A stretch of DNA of 64,000 nt from Planctomycetota bacterium (GTDB lineage Bacteria > Planctomycetota > SZUA-567 > H5-PLA8): NCBI GenBank assembly GCA_027493525.1, contig JAOSKN010000001.1, positions 682,001 through 746,000 of the forward strand, in the 5' to 3' direction. Position 1 is the stretch's first letter; each line of letters begins with the position of its first letter. A program made the position numbers and the translations under genes. The notes beneath the pieces were generated by a model. That model did not search any database and had not been told where the DNA came from. It was given only the letters and a program-made list of their open reading frames with translations. Shown piece after piece: positions 18,665-26,434 of the stretch.

Positions 18665-18822
18665 GTGCCACGGTTCGGCGCAGCCGCGTGCCCGCCGTGC
18701 CACGGATCGGCGCAGCCGCCGTAGCGCCGGCGTCCTCGCCGGCTCGCGTGGGCGTCCCGCCCGCGCGGCTCTTCGTTCTCCCGTACCGCAAGCATCTCGC
18801 CCGCCCGCGTGCCACGGATCGG
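18665..18822. repeat. GTGCCACGG-type 22-base direct repeats
   Basis: A 22-base unit at 18665-18686 recurs at 18697-18718 with one substitution (T to A), and its first 14 bases recur at 18809-18822. Spacing is irregular, so it is not a tandem array or CRISPR. Between copies two and three lies GCCGGCGTCCTCGCCGGC, a small stem. Confidence 0.6.
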
Positions 18823-18872
18823 TACTCCGCCCCGTGCCGCGCTGCCTCCGACTCCGCGTGCCCGACTTCCCC

Positions 18873-19007
18873 ATCCGTTGCTTGCCACCGGCTTCAGCCG
18901 GTGGTGCGAAGCTCCATTCGATCCTCTTTCCGCCGGCTTAAGCCGGCAGAAAGAGACACAAAAGGGAGCCGCGATCCACCACCTGAAGGTGGTGGCAAGC
19001 AACGGAT
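18873..19007. repeat. Nested triple-hairpin palindromic element
   Basis: The outer arms are a perfect 17-bp inverted repeat (18873-18889 with 18991-19007; ATCCGTTGCTTGCCACC and complement). Inside are three hairpins: CCACCGGC-ttca-GCCGGTGG (18885-18904), a 14-bp stem with one mismatch around GCCGGC-ttaa-GCCGGC (18924-18955), and CCACCACC-tgaa-GGTGGTGG (18976-18995). Each has a 4-base loop. The 135-base unit has no coding capacity and looks like a REP/MITE-type mobile or folded RNA element. Confidence 0.75.
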
Positions 19008-19053
19008 AAAGTTCTGCGGCAACCGAGAGCCGGAAACAGGCCACCGGCACCCA

Positions 19054-19236
19054 CGCACCACCGTGCATCTTTTTTAAGCTCTCGTAGACTGGAAGAAAGG
19101 TGCCGGGAACCGGACTCAGGACTCAGGGAACAGCGCTCCAACGGAGCCCCTTTGCTTCCTACCCCGGAGTCCGGATACCGGCCCCCGGATCCCGGAGTCG
19201 CGCACCACCGTGCATCTTTTTAGGGCTTCGTAGACT
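19054..19236. repeat. Pair of direct repeats with T-tract
   Basis: CGCACCACCGTGCATC followed by T5-6 and a tail ending CTCGTAGACT or TTCGTAGACT is present at 19054-19090 and again at 19201-19236. GCAC/GTGC can form a small stem directly before the T-run, so each copy could be a weak terminator for plus-strand transcription. The duplication brackets the GGACTCA heptamer pair. Confidence 0.55.
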
Positions 19237-19255
19237 CGGCTCGCGGTCCGGCCCT

Positions 19256-20236
19256 TCAGGTTTCCACGAAGCGCCCGGTCCAGTGCGCCTTGATGGTCTG
19301 ACCGGCAGGAATGGTGAGGGTTTGCTTCTCGCCCGGGCGCTTCCAGCCGATCCCGGTGAACGGTTCAAGCGCCACGCAGTAGGCGCGCCCGAACCACGGC
19401 AGGCCCGGCGAGCCGGCGTTCTCGTAGTACCAGACCACGGGGAAGCGCGCCGCGTCCCAGCCGATCTCGAAGGCGAGCTTCCAGGAGGGCGAAACCAGCC
19501 GCGCGCGGCCGTCGGTCAGTTCGCCGAGGAAGCACATCTTGCCCTGCCGGCTCTCGCGCGGGCGCACGCGCCGCACGTCCTCGTCGGCCAGCGGGCCTTG
19601 CGGCCAGGGCTTGGGTTCCCGCGCGTCGGCCGACTCGAGGTAGCTCTTCGCGGCGCATTCGACGTACGCCTGCGGGTCGACGAAAGGCGCGCCGAAGGTC
19701 GGATGCTGCCCCCACAGCACTTCCAAATCGTCGGCGCCCAGGTTCGTGACGGCTTCGTCGATCGTCAGCGCCGCGCCGTTCAGCGCGAAAGTCTTCTCGA
19801 CTTTGAAAGGCGTGCGATGCGTGTGCCCCGCGAGCTTGACCGCGCAGCCGTGCTCGTCCTCCTCGAGCGCTTCCACCGCGAAGGGCGTGCCCCACAGTTC
19901 GCCGTGGAAGCCCAGCCGCCCGCCGTGGTACTCCACCGCCGGCCCGCCGCTGGGGAAGCACTCGAACCAGCCGCCGGCGTGATGGTCGAAGTACGTCCGC
20001 TCGTCGTGGCTCGTCGGGATGAAGCCCGTGTGGTGCAAATGCCCCTGCGGGGGCTTGAAGAGGATGTCCAGGTCGCGCGGCTTGTAGGTAAGTTCCTGGA
20101 TCACGCTCCCCCGGCCCACCCCGATCGCCGCGCGGACCTTCTCGTTCTCCAGGAACAGCGCCTCGTAGCCGTTCAGCGTGAAGCCGGTCAGCACGCGCGG
20201 GCCATGGCAGCGGGGAACGCGGAAGAGAGGAGGCAT
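19256..20236 (-). CDS. Aldose 1-epimerase/DUF4432-like galactose-mutarotase-fold protein
   Basis: 326 residues with no signal peptide. Beta-rich throughout, as in the mutarotase superfamily beta-sandwich. Family-like features are HHTGFIPTSHDERTYFDHHAGGWFECFPSGG (substrate-pocket His/Arg/Glu; shown in part as HHAGGWFECFPSGG), GFHGELWGTPF, LWGQHPTFGAP and a C-terminal YCVALEPFTGIG, where Glu would act as base. It likely acts on, or senses, an aldose, but the sugar cannot be named. It follows a large heptamer hairpin region and the frameshifted DUF4139-like gene on the same strand. Confidence 0.8.
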   Translation of the reverse strand: MPPLFRVPRCHGPRVLTGFTLNGYEALFLENEKVRAAIGVGRGSVIQELTYKPRDLDILFKPPQGHLHHTGFIPTSHDERTYFDHHAGGWFECFPSGGPAVEYHGGRLGFHGELWGTPFAVEALEEDEHGCAVKLAGHTHRTPFKVEKTFALNGAALTIDEAVTNLGADDLEVLWGQHPTFGAPFVDPQAYVECAAKSYLESADAREPKPWPQGPLADEDVRRVRPRESRQGKMCFLGELTDGRARLVSPSWKLAFEIGWDAARFPVVWYYENAGSPGLPWFGRAYCVALEPFTGIGWKRPGEKQTLTIPAGQTIKAHWTGRFVET

Positions 20237-20245
20237 GGTTTACTC

Positions 20246-20395
20246 CAGTGAACAGTGAACAGTGAACAGTGAACAGTAACGGCTTGCAGGAACGGCAGCC
20301 AGTAAACGGTGAACAGTGAACAGTTACAGATGGGAACCAAGCGGCAGATCATGATTGCCGTTACTGTTCACCGTTCACTGTTTACCGTTCACTCC
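20246..20395. repeat. CAGTGAA heptamer array with 36-base inverted copy
   Basis: Four perfect CAGTGAA units (20246-20273) followed by CAGTAACGG are matched by an inverted array at 20358-20395. Over 36 bases the arms pair with only three differences. In the minus-strand transcript two of these would be G-U wobbles, so the RNA stem would be almost continuous. A third, direct partial array lies at 20300-20326. The element sits between two minus-strand genes. Confidence 0.75.
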
Positions 20396-20402
20396 TTCCC
20401 GC

Positions 20403-21239
20403 CTAGGCCAGTTCCGCCCTGTAAGCCAGTTTCCGGATCCGCTCGCGCAGGTCGTTCTCCAAGGCCGCCTTCCGCGCTTCGAGCTGCTGCTGTTCGGCGG
20501 CCAGTTCGCGCAGGCGGTCCTCGTCGCGCCCCAGGTCGCGGATGTAGCGTTCGCGCAGGGCCTTCTCGTCGCTGGAGGTTCCGAGCGACTTGAGGTTCTC
20601 GCGGACGCGCTGCTGGTTCTCGAAGATGCGCTTCACGTCCACGCCGAGCTGCTGCACGCGCCGCTCGACGTCCGCGATCTCCGCGCGCGCGGCGATCAGT
20701 TCCTCGACCTTCGCGTGCGTGCCCGCGTCGAGGTAGCGGCTCTTGAGCCACACGCCCAGCACCTTCGCGTTGGCGTCGAGGATCTGGACGTGCTCGGAAT
20801 CCTCGATCCGCTCGCTGACGGTGAAGGTCTGCTCCTGCTTCGCGGCCACGTCGAAGCGGAAGCGGTAGAAGTTCTCGGTCTTCTCGGCCGGCTTGGGCGT
20901 CTCGATCAGGTCCCAGCCGCGGTTGAAGCGGTGTTCGAGGAACAGGTCCAGCGCTTTCGGGGTCTTGTTCCGGATGCGGTAGATCTTCCGCGCGATCCGC
21001 TGCCGGAAGAGCTGCAAGGTGCCGTTGGCGAGGAAGACGCGGTGCACCGGCCGCATGTCGCTCTTGTCGTCAATGGCGATCAGGCAGCCGAGTTCCACGC
21101 TGTACGGCAGGATGCGCTCGTCGTCGGGCTTGAGCGTCTCCAGCATCGACTCGCCGACGTACTCGCCCTCGTCGAGGACCGTCAGCGGGCCGCCTTCCAG
21201 CGTCAGGCCGGTGGTGTTCTTGAAGAGCACCGCCGACAT
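20403..21239 (-). CDS. DUF4139-like protein, C-terminal part after a frameshift
   Basis: Continues the protein begun at 22398. 278 residues: a beta-rich domain (EHRFNRGWDLIETPKPAEKT, RFRFDVAAKQEQTFTVSERI), then a C-terminal coiled coil (about 180-275, RELAAEQQQLEARKAALEND). No ribosome site precedes its ATG, so it is unlikely to be an independent gene. The break lies in a run of six A on the coding strand (T at 21244-21249); dropping one A gives NPEVREKNPMSAVLF without interruption. Confidence 0.75.
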   Translation of the reverse strand: MSAVLFKNTTGLTLEGGPLTVLDEGEYVGESMLETLKPDDERILPYSVELGCLIAIDDKSDMRPVHRVFLANGTLQLFRQRIARKIYRIRNKTPKALDLFLEHRFNRGWDLIETPKPAEKTENFYRFRFDVAAKQEQTFTVSERIEDSEHVQILDANAKVLGVWLKSRYLDAGTHAKVEELIAARAEIADVERRVQQLGVDVKRIFENQQRVRENLKSLGTSSDEKALRERYIRDLGRDEDRLRELAAEQQQLEARKAALENDLRERIRKLAYRAELA

Positions 21240-22398
21240 GGGATTTTTTCTCGCGGACTTCGGGGTTGTAGACGGCGACCTTCCGGCCGTCGAAGTCGTC
21301 GTTGAGGATCGGGACGAGCGCCGACTGGCTGCGCTTCACCGTCACCGCGTTGGCGATCTCGTACTGGAACAGGTCGCCGGCCTCGGCCGTGCGCGTCTGG
21401 ACCGGCATCGAGGCCTCCGCCGCGGCCAAGCGCGTCTCGTCCATCATCGCCCGGCCGCGGGCCTTCTTGTGCATGGCCGTGCCCGGCGCCCCGGCGCCGG
21501 CCATCGGCGCGGCACGGGCGACGCCGCGCTCGCGGTCTTCGGGCGCGTAGGCCAGCGCCGCCATGCTCGCCACGCCTTCCTCGAGCTGCGGCGGCGCGTA
21601 GGCCTCCTCTTCCTTCACTTCCACCACCGGGCGGCGCTTGTAGCGCGGGCTGTAGAGGTCGTGGACGAAGCTGACCGGCAGGCCGGCCACGAGCGTCAGC
21701 TCCACGTCGTCCCAGTCTTCCTCCTGCGTGTTGTCCACCAGCGCCCAGCCCTGGATGCGGCTCTTCTGCTCGCGCAGCAGCACGCGATAGGAGGTCTTCC
21801 AAACCGGCGTCTCGACGAGGTAGCCCGCGACGATCTCCCGCGCGCCCTCGCCCTTCGCGAAGATGGTCAGCTTCTTCAGATCCTTCTTCTTCGCGTCGAT
21901 GAGCACCTCCAGCAGGTGCGCGAGGTCCTTGCGCACGCTCTCGTCGAGCAGCGCCAGGTTCTTGATCTCCAGGACGTCCACCATCCGCAGGCCCTGGCCC
22001 GCGACGAGCAGGCAGAGGTACTTCGCGGTGAGCACGGTCGTATGGTCCTTGCGGACGATCTGCTCCAGGCCCATCACGGCGCCTTCGAGCTTCTCCGCGC
22101 CGGCTTCGAGCCGCACGCGCGCGCCTTTAAGCTGGTTGAGCAGCCCGGTCAGCGCGTTCTCCGCAGGCAAGTCGAGCGCGATGTTCTCGAGTTGCTTCTG
22201 GATCGGCTGCGTGGACTCGTAGGAGACGCTCGAAATCCGCCCGCCGTTGAGGTCCAGGAGCGTGATCGACTTGAGGACGTCGTTCATCTCCGCGGCCTTG
22301 AAGTGCAGCTCCACGGTCGCCTCGCCCTCGACCTTTCCCTGGCGCTCGAAGTACCCGACGCCGTGCTTGTAGAGGACGACCTTGCGGATGGGCAGCAT
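21070..22398 (-). CDS. DUF4139-like protein, N-terminal part before a frameshift
   Basis: Reads MLPIRKVVLYKHGVGYFERQ, the usual opening of a family of large DUF4139/mucoidy-inhibitor-A-like proteins; function unknown, often near envelope genes. About 380 residues are in the true frame, with helix/strand regions, QGWALVDNTQEEDWDDVELT (a conserved-looking core) and a low-complexity Met/Ala linker. After residue 385 the frame is lost at the six-A run and the remaining 57 codons, rich in Arg/Gly, are out of frame. The full protein (20403-22398) would be about 664 residues. No signal peptide is seen. Confidence 0.78.
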   Translation of the reverse strand: MLPIRKVVLYKHGVGYFERQGKVEGEATVELHFKAAEMNDVLKSITLLDLNGGRISSVSYESTQPIQKQLENIALDLPAENALTGLLNQLKGARVRLEAGAEKLEGAVMGLEQIVRKDHTTVLTAKYLCLLVAGQGLRMVDVLEIKNLALLDESVRKDLAHLLEVLIDAKKKDLKKLTIFAKGEGAREIVAGYLVETPVWKTSYRVLLREQKSRIQGWALVDNTQEEDWDDVELTLVAGLPVSFVHDLYSPRYKRRPVVEVKEEEAYAPPQLEEGVASMAALAYAPEDRERGVARAAPMAGAGAPGTAMHKKARGRAMMDETRLAAAEASMPVQTRTAEAGDLFQYEIANAVTVKRSQSALVPILNDDFDGRKVAVYNPEVREKKSHVGGALQEHHRPDAGRRPADGPRRGRVRRRVDAGDAQARRRAHPAVQRGTRLPDRH

Positions 22399-22555
22399 GA
22401 GAGGGCTCCGTATCGCCGGCCTGCGGATATGTGTATGAGAATCGGAAATCGGCGGCCAAAGTCAAAGGCCTGAATCGTGAAACGCAATAGCTGAGCCCGC
22501 ACCGGCAATGAACGCGCAGGGCCATGCTCTTGTTTTGCGTTTTGCGTTTCAGCCT

Positions 22556-23326
22556 TCACGGCATGTACTTCGCCCGCACCGGCGCGGGCCGGTACTCCGG
22601 CTTCGCGAAGCGCGCCAGGAACGCGGCGAGCTCCTCGACGGCGGCCTCGAAGACGACGCGCCCCTTCTCGGCGCTGGCCAGCGTCGGGTCGCCCCACGCG
22701 CCGGTGGGCGAGTAGAGCCCGCGCTTCTTGTTCGGGTCGCGGGTCAGCGGACCCGGGCGCTCTTCGGCGTGGAGGTCCTTCCGCGCGCGCTCCATGCGGA
22801 CCACTTCCGGCGCGAGGTAGAGCAGCTTCGAGGTCTCGATCTCGTCGGCGTGCGTGCCGGCCGCTTCCTGCTTTACCGAGGCGATGGCCTCGCGGGCGGT
22901 CTCGTGGAGGTCCGTGTACTCCATCACGATCCCGTCCTCGGCCAGCGCCTGCCGGGCGGGCTCCAGGCCCCAATTGGTGCTGATGCCGGTGTTGAGCACG
23001 TAGAACCTCCGCGCGCCGTGCCGCGCGAAGCTCTTGGCGATGTCCACCACCGTGTCGCGGAAGGCCTCGCGCCGGACGTGCGCCGAGCCGGGGTACTCGA
23101 CGAAGGCCGGATAGTAGCCGTAGCTCAGCGCCGGCAGCGCCAGGACCGGGCAACGTTCGACGAGCCGCCGCGTGAGTTTCTCGGCCAGGATCGCGTCGGT
23201 ATTCAGCGGCAGGTGCAGGCCGTGTTCCTTGCATCCCGCGCCGAGCGGCAGGAGCAGGACGGGGTAGCGCTTCAGCGCGGCCTCGGCTTCGTCCCAGGTG
23301 AGCGTTTCGAGATACTGGCCTTCCAC
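22556..23326 (-). CDS. Creatininase-family amidohydrolase
   Basis: 256 residues from a GTG start with GGGAAG about 8 bases upstream. The metal-site motif GCKEHGLHLPLNTDA (Glu-His-x-x-His and Asp) and the conserved SYGYYPAFVEYPGS region identify the creatininase/MftE-like fold; FYVLNTGISTNWG fits the later ligand region. Members hydrolyse creatinine, riboflavin-pathway formamides or mycofactocin peptides, so the substrate is open. The upstream gene (23350-23799) ends 23 bases before it, so the two are likely cotranscribed. Confidence 0.86.
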   Translation of the reverse strand: MEGQYLETLTWDEAEAALKRYPVLLLPLGAGCKEHGLHLPLNTDAILAEKLTRRLVERCPVLALPALSYGYYPAFVEYPGSAHVRREAFRDTVVDIAKSFARHGARRFYVLNTGISTNWGLEPARQALAEDGIVMEYTDLHETAREAIASVKQEAAGTHADEIETSKLLYLAPEVVRMERARKDLHAEERPGPLTRDPNKKRGLYSPTGAWGDPTLASAEKGRVVFEAAVEELAAFLARFAKPEYRPAPVRAKYMP

Positions 23327-23349
23327 GCGATTCTTCCCACGTGCCTGCT

Positions 23350-23799
23350 TCAGGGCTTCTCCAGGATCACCAGCGCCCGCGCTTCGCCCTTGTAGCCGCC
23401 GTCGGCGTTGCCGGGGAGCACGGTCATCTGCTGAACCCTCCAACCGTCCCGCAGCAGGCGGTTGAGTTCCTTCAGGTCGGAATCGTACGGCACCCAGAGC
23501 GCGCGCGTCCCGGAGGTCGGCTCGGGCTCCGCCTCGGCCTCCCCGGTCGGCGTCGGAACCTCCTCCGGCTTCGGCGGAGGAGGTGCTTCCGTCACGGGGA
23601 CCGCCGTGGGAACCGCGGCGAAGTCCTGGCTCCGCTGGCGCTCGTACTCCGCCTCCATGGCCTCTTCCATGGCGCGAACTTCCGCTTCCCGGGCCTCGGT
23701 CGAGTTCTTGAAGACGAACAGGCCCATGGCCGCGCCGCCCAATCCTAGGCAGACCAATAGGAACAGGACCACGGGGAAAACCGAATTGCGGTCGCTCAC
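23350..23799 (-). CDS. Single-pass membrane protein with small C-terminal domain
   Basis: 149 residues from a GTG start with GGAGG 8 bases upstream. One N-terminal membrane helix (VFPVVLFLLVCLGLGGAAMGLFV, about 6-28), a charged coiled stretch (REAEVRAMEEAMEAEYERQR), a Pro/Glu-rich linker (about 62-92), then a compact domain (LNRLLRDGWRVQQMTVLPG) resembling the small DUF4177 fold. The C-terminal domain would face the periplasm or cytoplasm depending on helix orientation. Function unknown. Confidence 0.7.
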   Translation of the reverse strand: MSDRNSVFPVVLFLLVCLGLGGAAMGLFVFKNSTEAREAEVRAMEEAMEAEYERQRSQDFAAVPTAVPVTEAPPPPKPEEVPTPTGEAEAEPEPTSGTRALWVPYDSDLKELNRLLRDGWRVQQMTVLPGNADGGYKGEARALVILEKP

Positions 23800-24010
23800 G
23801 GGAAGACCTCCGTTCAAAAGCCTATTACCGGTTGCCGTTACGTCGAGTCCTCAGCGGCCATATATTCAGGGTCGGACGCGAGCCTTTCGGTCCAAGCTGG
23901 CCATTTCCCTGCTACTCAAGGTGCACTACAATCTGGAGCGCAAATCCGGCAGGATTCGCAACCAATCCGGGGTCCTGTGACGCGAGTAGGGTGCTTCAAG
24001 GAAGCGAACC

Positions 24011-25201
24011 ATGAGCGGCGACTGGATTGAAGACCGGCTCCGGTCCTGGCGCGACCGGCGCGACGCGGAAGCCCTGGGCGAACTGCTCAAGGCGTTCCGG
24101 GACCGCGCCTTCGTGACCGCCCAGCGCCTGACCGGCTCCGGCGCGGACGCCGAGGACGCGGTGCAGGAGGCGTTCGTCAAGCTGCTGAGCCGGACGCAGG
24201 GCTTCGAGGACGCCGCGGCCTTCGAGCGCGCGGTCTACCGGGCGGTCGTGCAGTGCGCGCTGGACGGGCTGCGCAAGGACCGCCGGCGGCGCGAACGTGA
24301 GGCCGGCGCGGCGGCGCCCGCCAAGGATCCCGTTATGAGCGGACCGATCGTGAATCCAAGCTCCGGCGACACGCGCGAGATGCAGGCCCTGTTGCGGCAA
24401 GCCGTGGCGAACCTCCCCGAAGACGAGCGCGCGCCGGTGGTCCTCTGCTACTACCAGGGCCTCTCCGAGCAGCAGGCGGCCGAGACGCTGGATCTGACCC
24501 GCGGCAAGATCCGCTTCCGCCTCATCCGCGCGCTGGGTTTCCTGCGCGAGTTCCTCCAGCGCCACGGCCTGCACGCGGGCGTGGCCGCGCTGCCGGGTTT
24601 GCTGGCCGCCGACGCTTCCGACGCGGCGCCGGAGACGCTCCGCGCCCTGCTCGACGCCCAGCTTCCCGGCCGGCCTTGCGCGGAGGTTTCCGCCTGGCCC
24701 AAGCCGGCGCAGCCGCCGGCGGCCCCGCTCGAAGCCGGTTCCCACGCGCTGCGCAACCTGCTCGCCGCCTCGGCCCTGGCCGGCGCGGTCCTGGTCGCCA
24801 GCCTGGCGCTGCCGCGCGCCGCCGCGCCGACCCAGGCCGATCCGGCGCCGCGCGCCGAAGCCCCGCTTTCGCCGTCCGTGAAGGTTTCATCCAACCCCAT
24901 GTCCGGTCCGAAGCCGGACCCAGTCGACTCCAAGGAGGAGCAACCGATGAAGAGCAAGATCGCCGCCGTCGCCCTGGCCACGGGGCTGCTGCTGGGCGCC
25001 GAAGCGCAGGCCGCCGACCCAAACCCCGAGGTGGATGCGGTCATCCAGCAGATCGCCAAGCACCGCGCCGAGAAGGAAGCGGCCGCGGCGAAGGCGCGCG
25101 CCGCCCAGCACGAAGGCTACCAGGGCTGGGGCCGCGGCGGCCAGGACAACGAAGGCGGGTTAAAGGATGGCGGCGGGCGCGGGCGCGGCGGCAAGCGCTG
25201 A
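24011..25201 (+). CDS. ECF sigma factor with membrane tail, reading in frame into an exported protein
   Basis: Sigma region 2 lies at about 12-95 (DAEDAVQEAFVKLLS) and region 4 at about 133-185 (LPEDERAPVVLCYYQGLSEQQAAETL). A linker and a predicted membrane helix (about 250-272, LLAASALAGAVLVASLALPR) follow, so the sigma would be membrane-tethered. No stop codon separates this part (312 residues) from MKSKIAAVALATG, which has its own strong ribosome site; the frame stays open to 396 residues. Either the sigma is truly fused, or a single base upstream is wrong: in the +1 frame a TGA would overlap that ATG in the common ATGA arrangement. Sigma assignment is secure; the C-terminus is not. Confidence 0.82.
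   Translation: MSGDWIEDRLRSWRDRRDAEALGELLKAFRDRAFVTAQRLTGSGADAEDAVQEAFVKLLSRTQGFEDAAAFERAVYRAVVQCALDGLRKDRRRREREAGAAAPAKDPVMSGPIVNPSSGDTREMQALLRQAVANLPEDERAPVVLCYYQGLSEQQAAETLDLTRGKIRFRLIRALGFLREFLQRHGLHAGVAALPGLLAADASDAAPETLRALLDAQLPGRPCAEVSAWPKPAQPPAAPLEAGSHALRNLLAASALAGAVLVASLALPRAAAPTQADPAPRAEAPLSPSVKVSSNPMSGPKPDPVDSKEEQPMKSKIAAVALATGLLLGAEAQAADPNPEVDAVIQQIAKHRAEKEAAAAKARAAQHEGYQGWGRGGQDNEGGLKDGGGRGRGGKR
24947..25201 (+). CDS. Small exported protein from an internal start
   Basis: 84 residues beginning MKSKIAAVALATGLLLGAEA, a clean signal peptide cleaved after AQA, followed by a charged helix (EVDAVIQQIAKHRAEKEAAA) and a Gly/Arg-rich tail. CAAGGAGGAG lies 6 bases before the ATG, one of the best ribosome sites in the window, so this start is almost certainly used. 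It is in frame with the sigma gene above. The next gene (25244) also encodes an exported protein ending in Gly/Arg-rich sequence, which suggests a related pair. Confidence 0.7.
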   Translation: MKSKIAAVALATGLLLGAEAQAADPNPEVDAVIQQIAKHRAEKEAAAAKARAAQHEGYQGWGRGGQDNEGGLKDGGGRGRGGKR

Positions 25202-25243
25202 GCGCACCACCCGATTCCTCAAGATCCGTAAAGGAGAACTGCC

Positions 25244-26353
25244 ATGCGTATCCACTTAAAGGGCGGCCTTGCGCTGCCTCTCGCGGCCGTCCTCGCCTTC
25301 GCCCCACAGGGCCGGGCGCAGGAGCCCGCGCCGGGGCACGAGGCCCCCAAGGCCGAGCCGCCCAAGACCGAGCCGGTGAAGCTCGCCACCCTCGAAGAGC
25401 AGGTCGCGTACCTTCAAGGCGCGATGGCCGAGGCCATCCGCACCCGGGATTGGAAGCTCCTCGAGATGGCGCTCCAGGGCGCCGATAAGGCCGGGCTCAG
25501 CGCCGAACAGCGCGCGGCCTGGATGGAGCAGACCGAGCGGCAGGCCCTGCTCGAACTGCTCAATGGCACGACCCGCGCGCAGTTCGAAGTCTGGTCGCTC
25601 GCGCCGAAGGCCCGGCAGGGCGACGCCGAGGCCCTTGCACAGCTCAAGGCTTGGGCAACCGACGCGCGCGAGGCCGTGGCCTTCCCGCCCCGCGAAATGT
25701 GGCAGAACGATCCCGACGGCGCGCGCAAGCTGATGGAGGCCCGCGGCGAGTACTCGAACGCGCTCACCCGCAAAGCCGCCAGCATTCAGATCCTGGTGCT
25801 GATGAAGGCCGACGGCGCGCAGGAGCTGGCCGACAAGCTGATCGCCTCCGCCTCGGCCAACGACTTCTGGACCATGGGCCCCGTGCTCGAGGCGCTGCTC
25901 GAAGTCGATCCCGAGGGCAATTGGAAGAAGCTGCTGGCCTTCAGCGAACAGGCCGACGGCGCGAACCTGGCCGCGCAACTGGGCGTGCTCCAGAACCTGC
26001 TCCGCTTCGCCGGCGGCGCCGGCGGGCGCGGGTTCCAGAACCCCGTCGACGAGGCGTTGAAGGCGCGCCTCCCGGCCGACGCCCGGACGCAGCTCTGGAA
26101 GCCCCTGCTGGCCGCGCTGCAGAAGGTCAAGAAGGCCGAAGACCTGGGCCAGAGCGGCTGGTGGGTCCTGGGCAGCCTGCGCGAGCCTCCGGAGGAGTTC
26201 AAGGCCGAGACCGAGAAGCTCCAGGAAACCCTTCGTGGCCTGATGGGCGACCAGGGACGCGGCTTCCGCGGGCGCGGCAACCGCGAGGGCAATCGCGAGG
26301 GCGGCGGGCAAGCCGAGCCTCCGGTCCCGGCCCCGCAGGGCGACAACTTCTAG
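25244..26353 (+). CDS. Exported helical protein with Arg/Gly-rich tail, unknown function
   Basis: 369 residues. Signal peptide at about 1-25 (cleavage after GRA), Pro/Glu-rich linker, then an all-helical domain (about 45-345) that could be TPR/HEAT-like. The tail is low complexity with a GNREGNREG repeat. AAGGAGAA lies 5 bases upstream of the ATG. It is the last gene of the ECF-sigma operon, so it is a candidate target or partner of that sigma. A strong bidirectional terminator follows. Confidence 0.72.
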   Translation: MRIHLKGGLALPLAAVLAFAPQGRAQEPAPGHEAPKAEPPKTEPVKLATLEEQVAYLQGAMAEAIRTRDWKLLEMALQGADKAGLSAEQRAAWMEQTERQALLELLNGTTRAQFEVWSLAPKARQGDAEALAQLKAWATDAREAVAFPPREMWQNDPDGARKLMEARGEYSNALTRKAASIQILVLMKADGAQELADKLIASASANDFWTMGPVLEALLEVDPEGNWKKLLAFSEQADGANLAAQLGVLQNLLRFAGGAGGRGFQNPVDEALKARLPADARTQLWKPLLAALQKVKKAEDLGQSGWWVLGSLREPPEEFKAETEKLQETLRGLMGDQGRGFRGRGNREGNREGGGQAEPPVPAPQGDNF

Positions 26354-26373
26354 CTCGCCCGAATTGCCCCGAG

Positions 26374-26410
26374 CAAAAGCGGCAGGCGCATCGCGCGCCT
26401 GCCGCTTTTG
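26374..26410. terminator. Strong bidirectional intrinsic terminator
   Basis: A perfect 16-bp stem starting CAAAAGCGGCAGGCGC, with a 5-base loop (ATCGC), followed by TTT on the plus strand and preceded by A-rich stem ends on the other. It lies between the convergent genes ending at 26353 and 26435 and should stop transcription both ways. Confidence 0.9.
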
Positions 26411-26434
26411 TTTCCGCGTACCCATCCGCTCTTA

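Larger units (their letters stand above)
18655..19255. other. 601-base non-coding region packed with repeats
   Basis: I see no convincing gene. It holds a GTGCCACGG[T/A]TCGG-type direct repeat (18665-18686, 18697-18718, partial 18809-18822), a nested triple-hairpin element (18873-19007), a 36-37-base direct repeat ending in a T-tract (19054-19090 and 19201-19236), and two copies of a GGACTCA heptamer (19112-19125). It separates a plus-strand operon from a minus-strand gene, so it is a convergent junction where terminators are expected. Confidence 0.6.

Noticed and set aside
24947..25201. Treating the small exported protein only as the tail of the sigma factor
   Set aside because: It has its own AAGGAGGAG site and a complete signal peptide, so an internal start is far more likely to be used.
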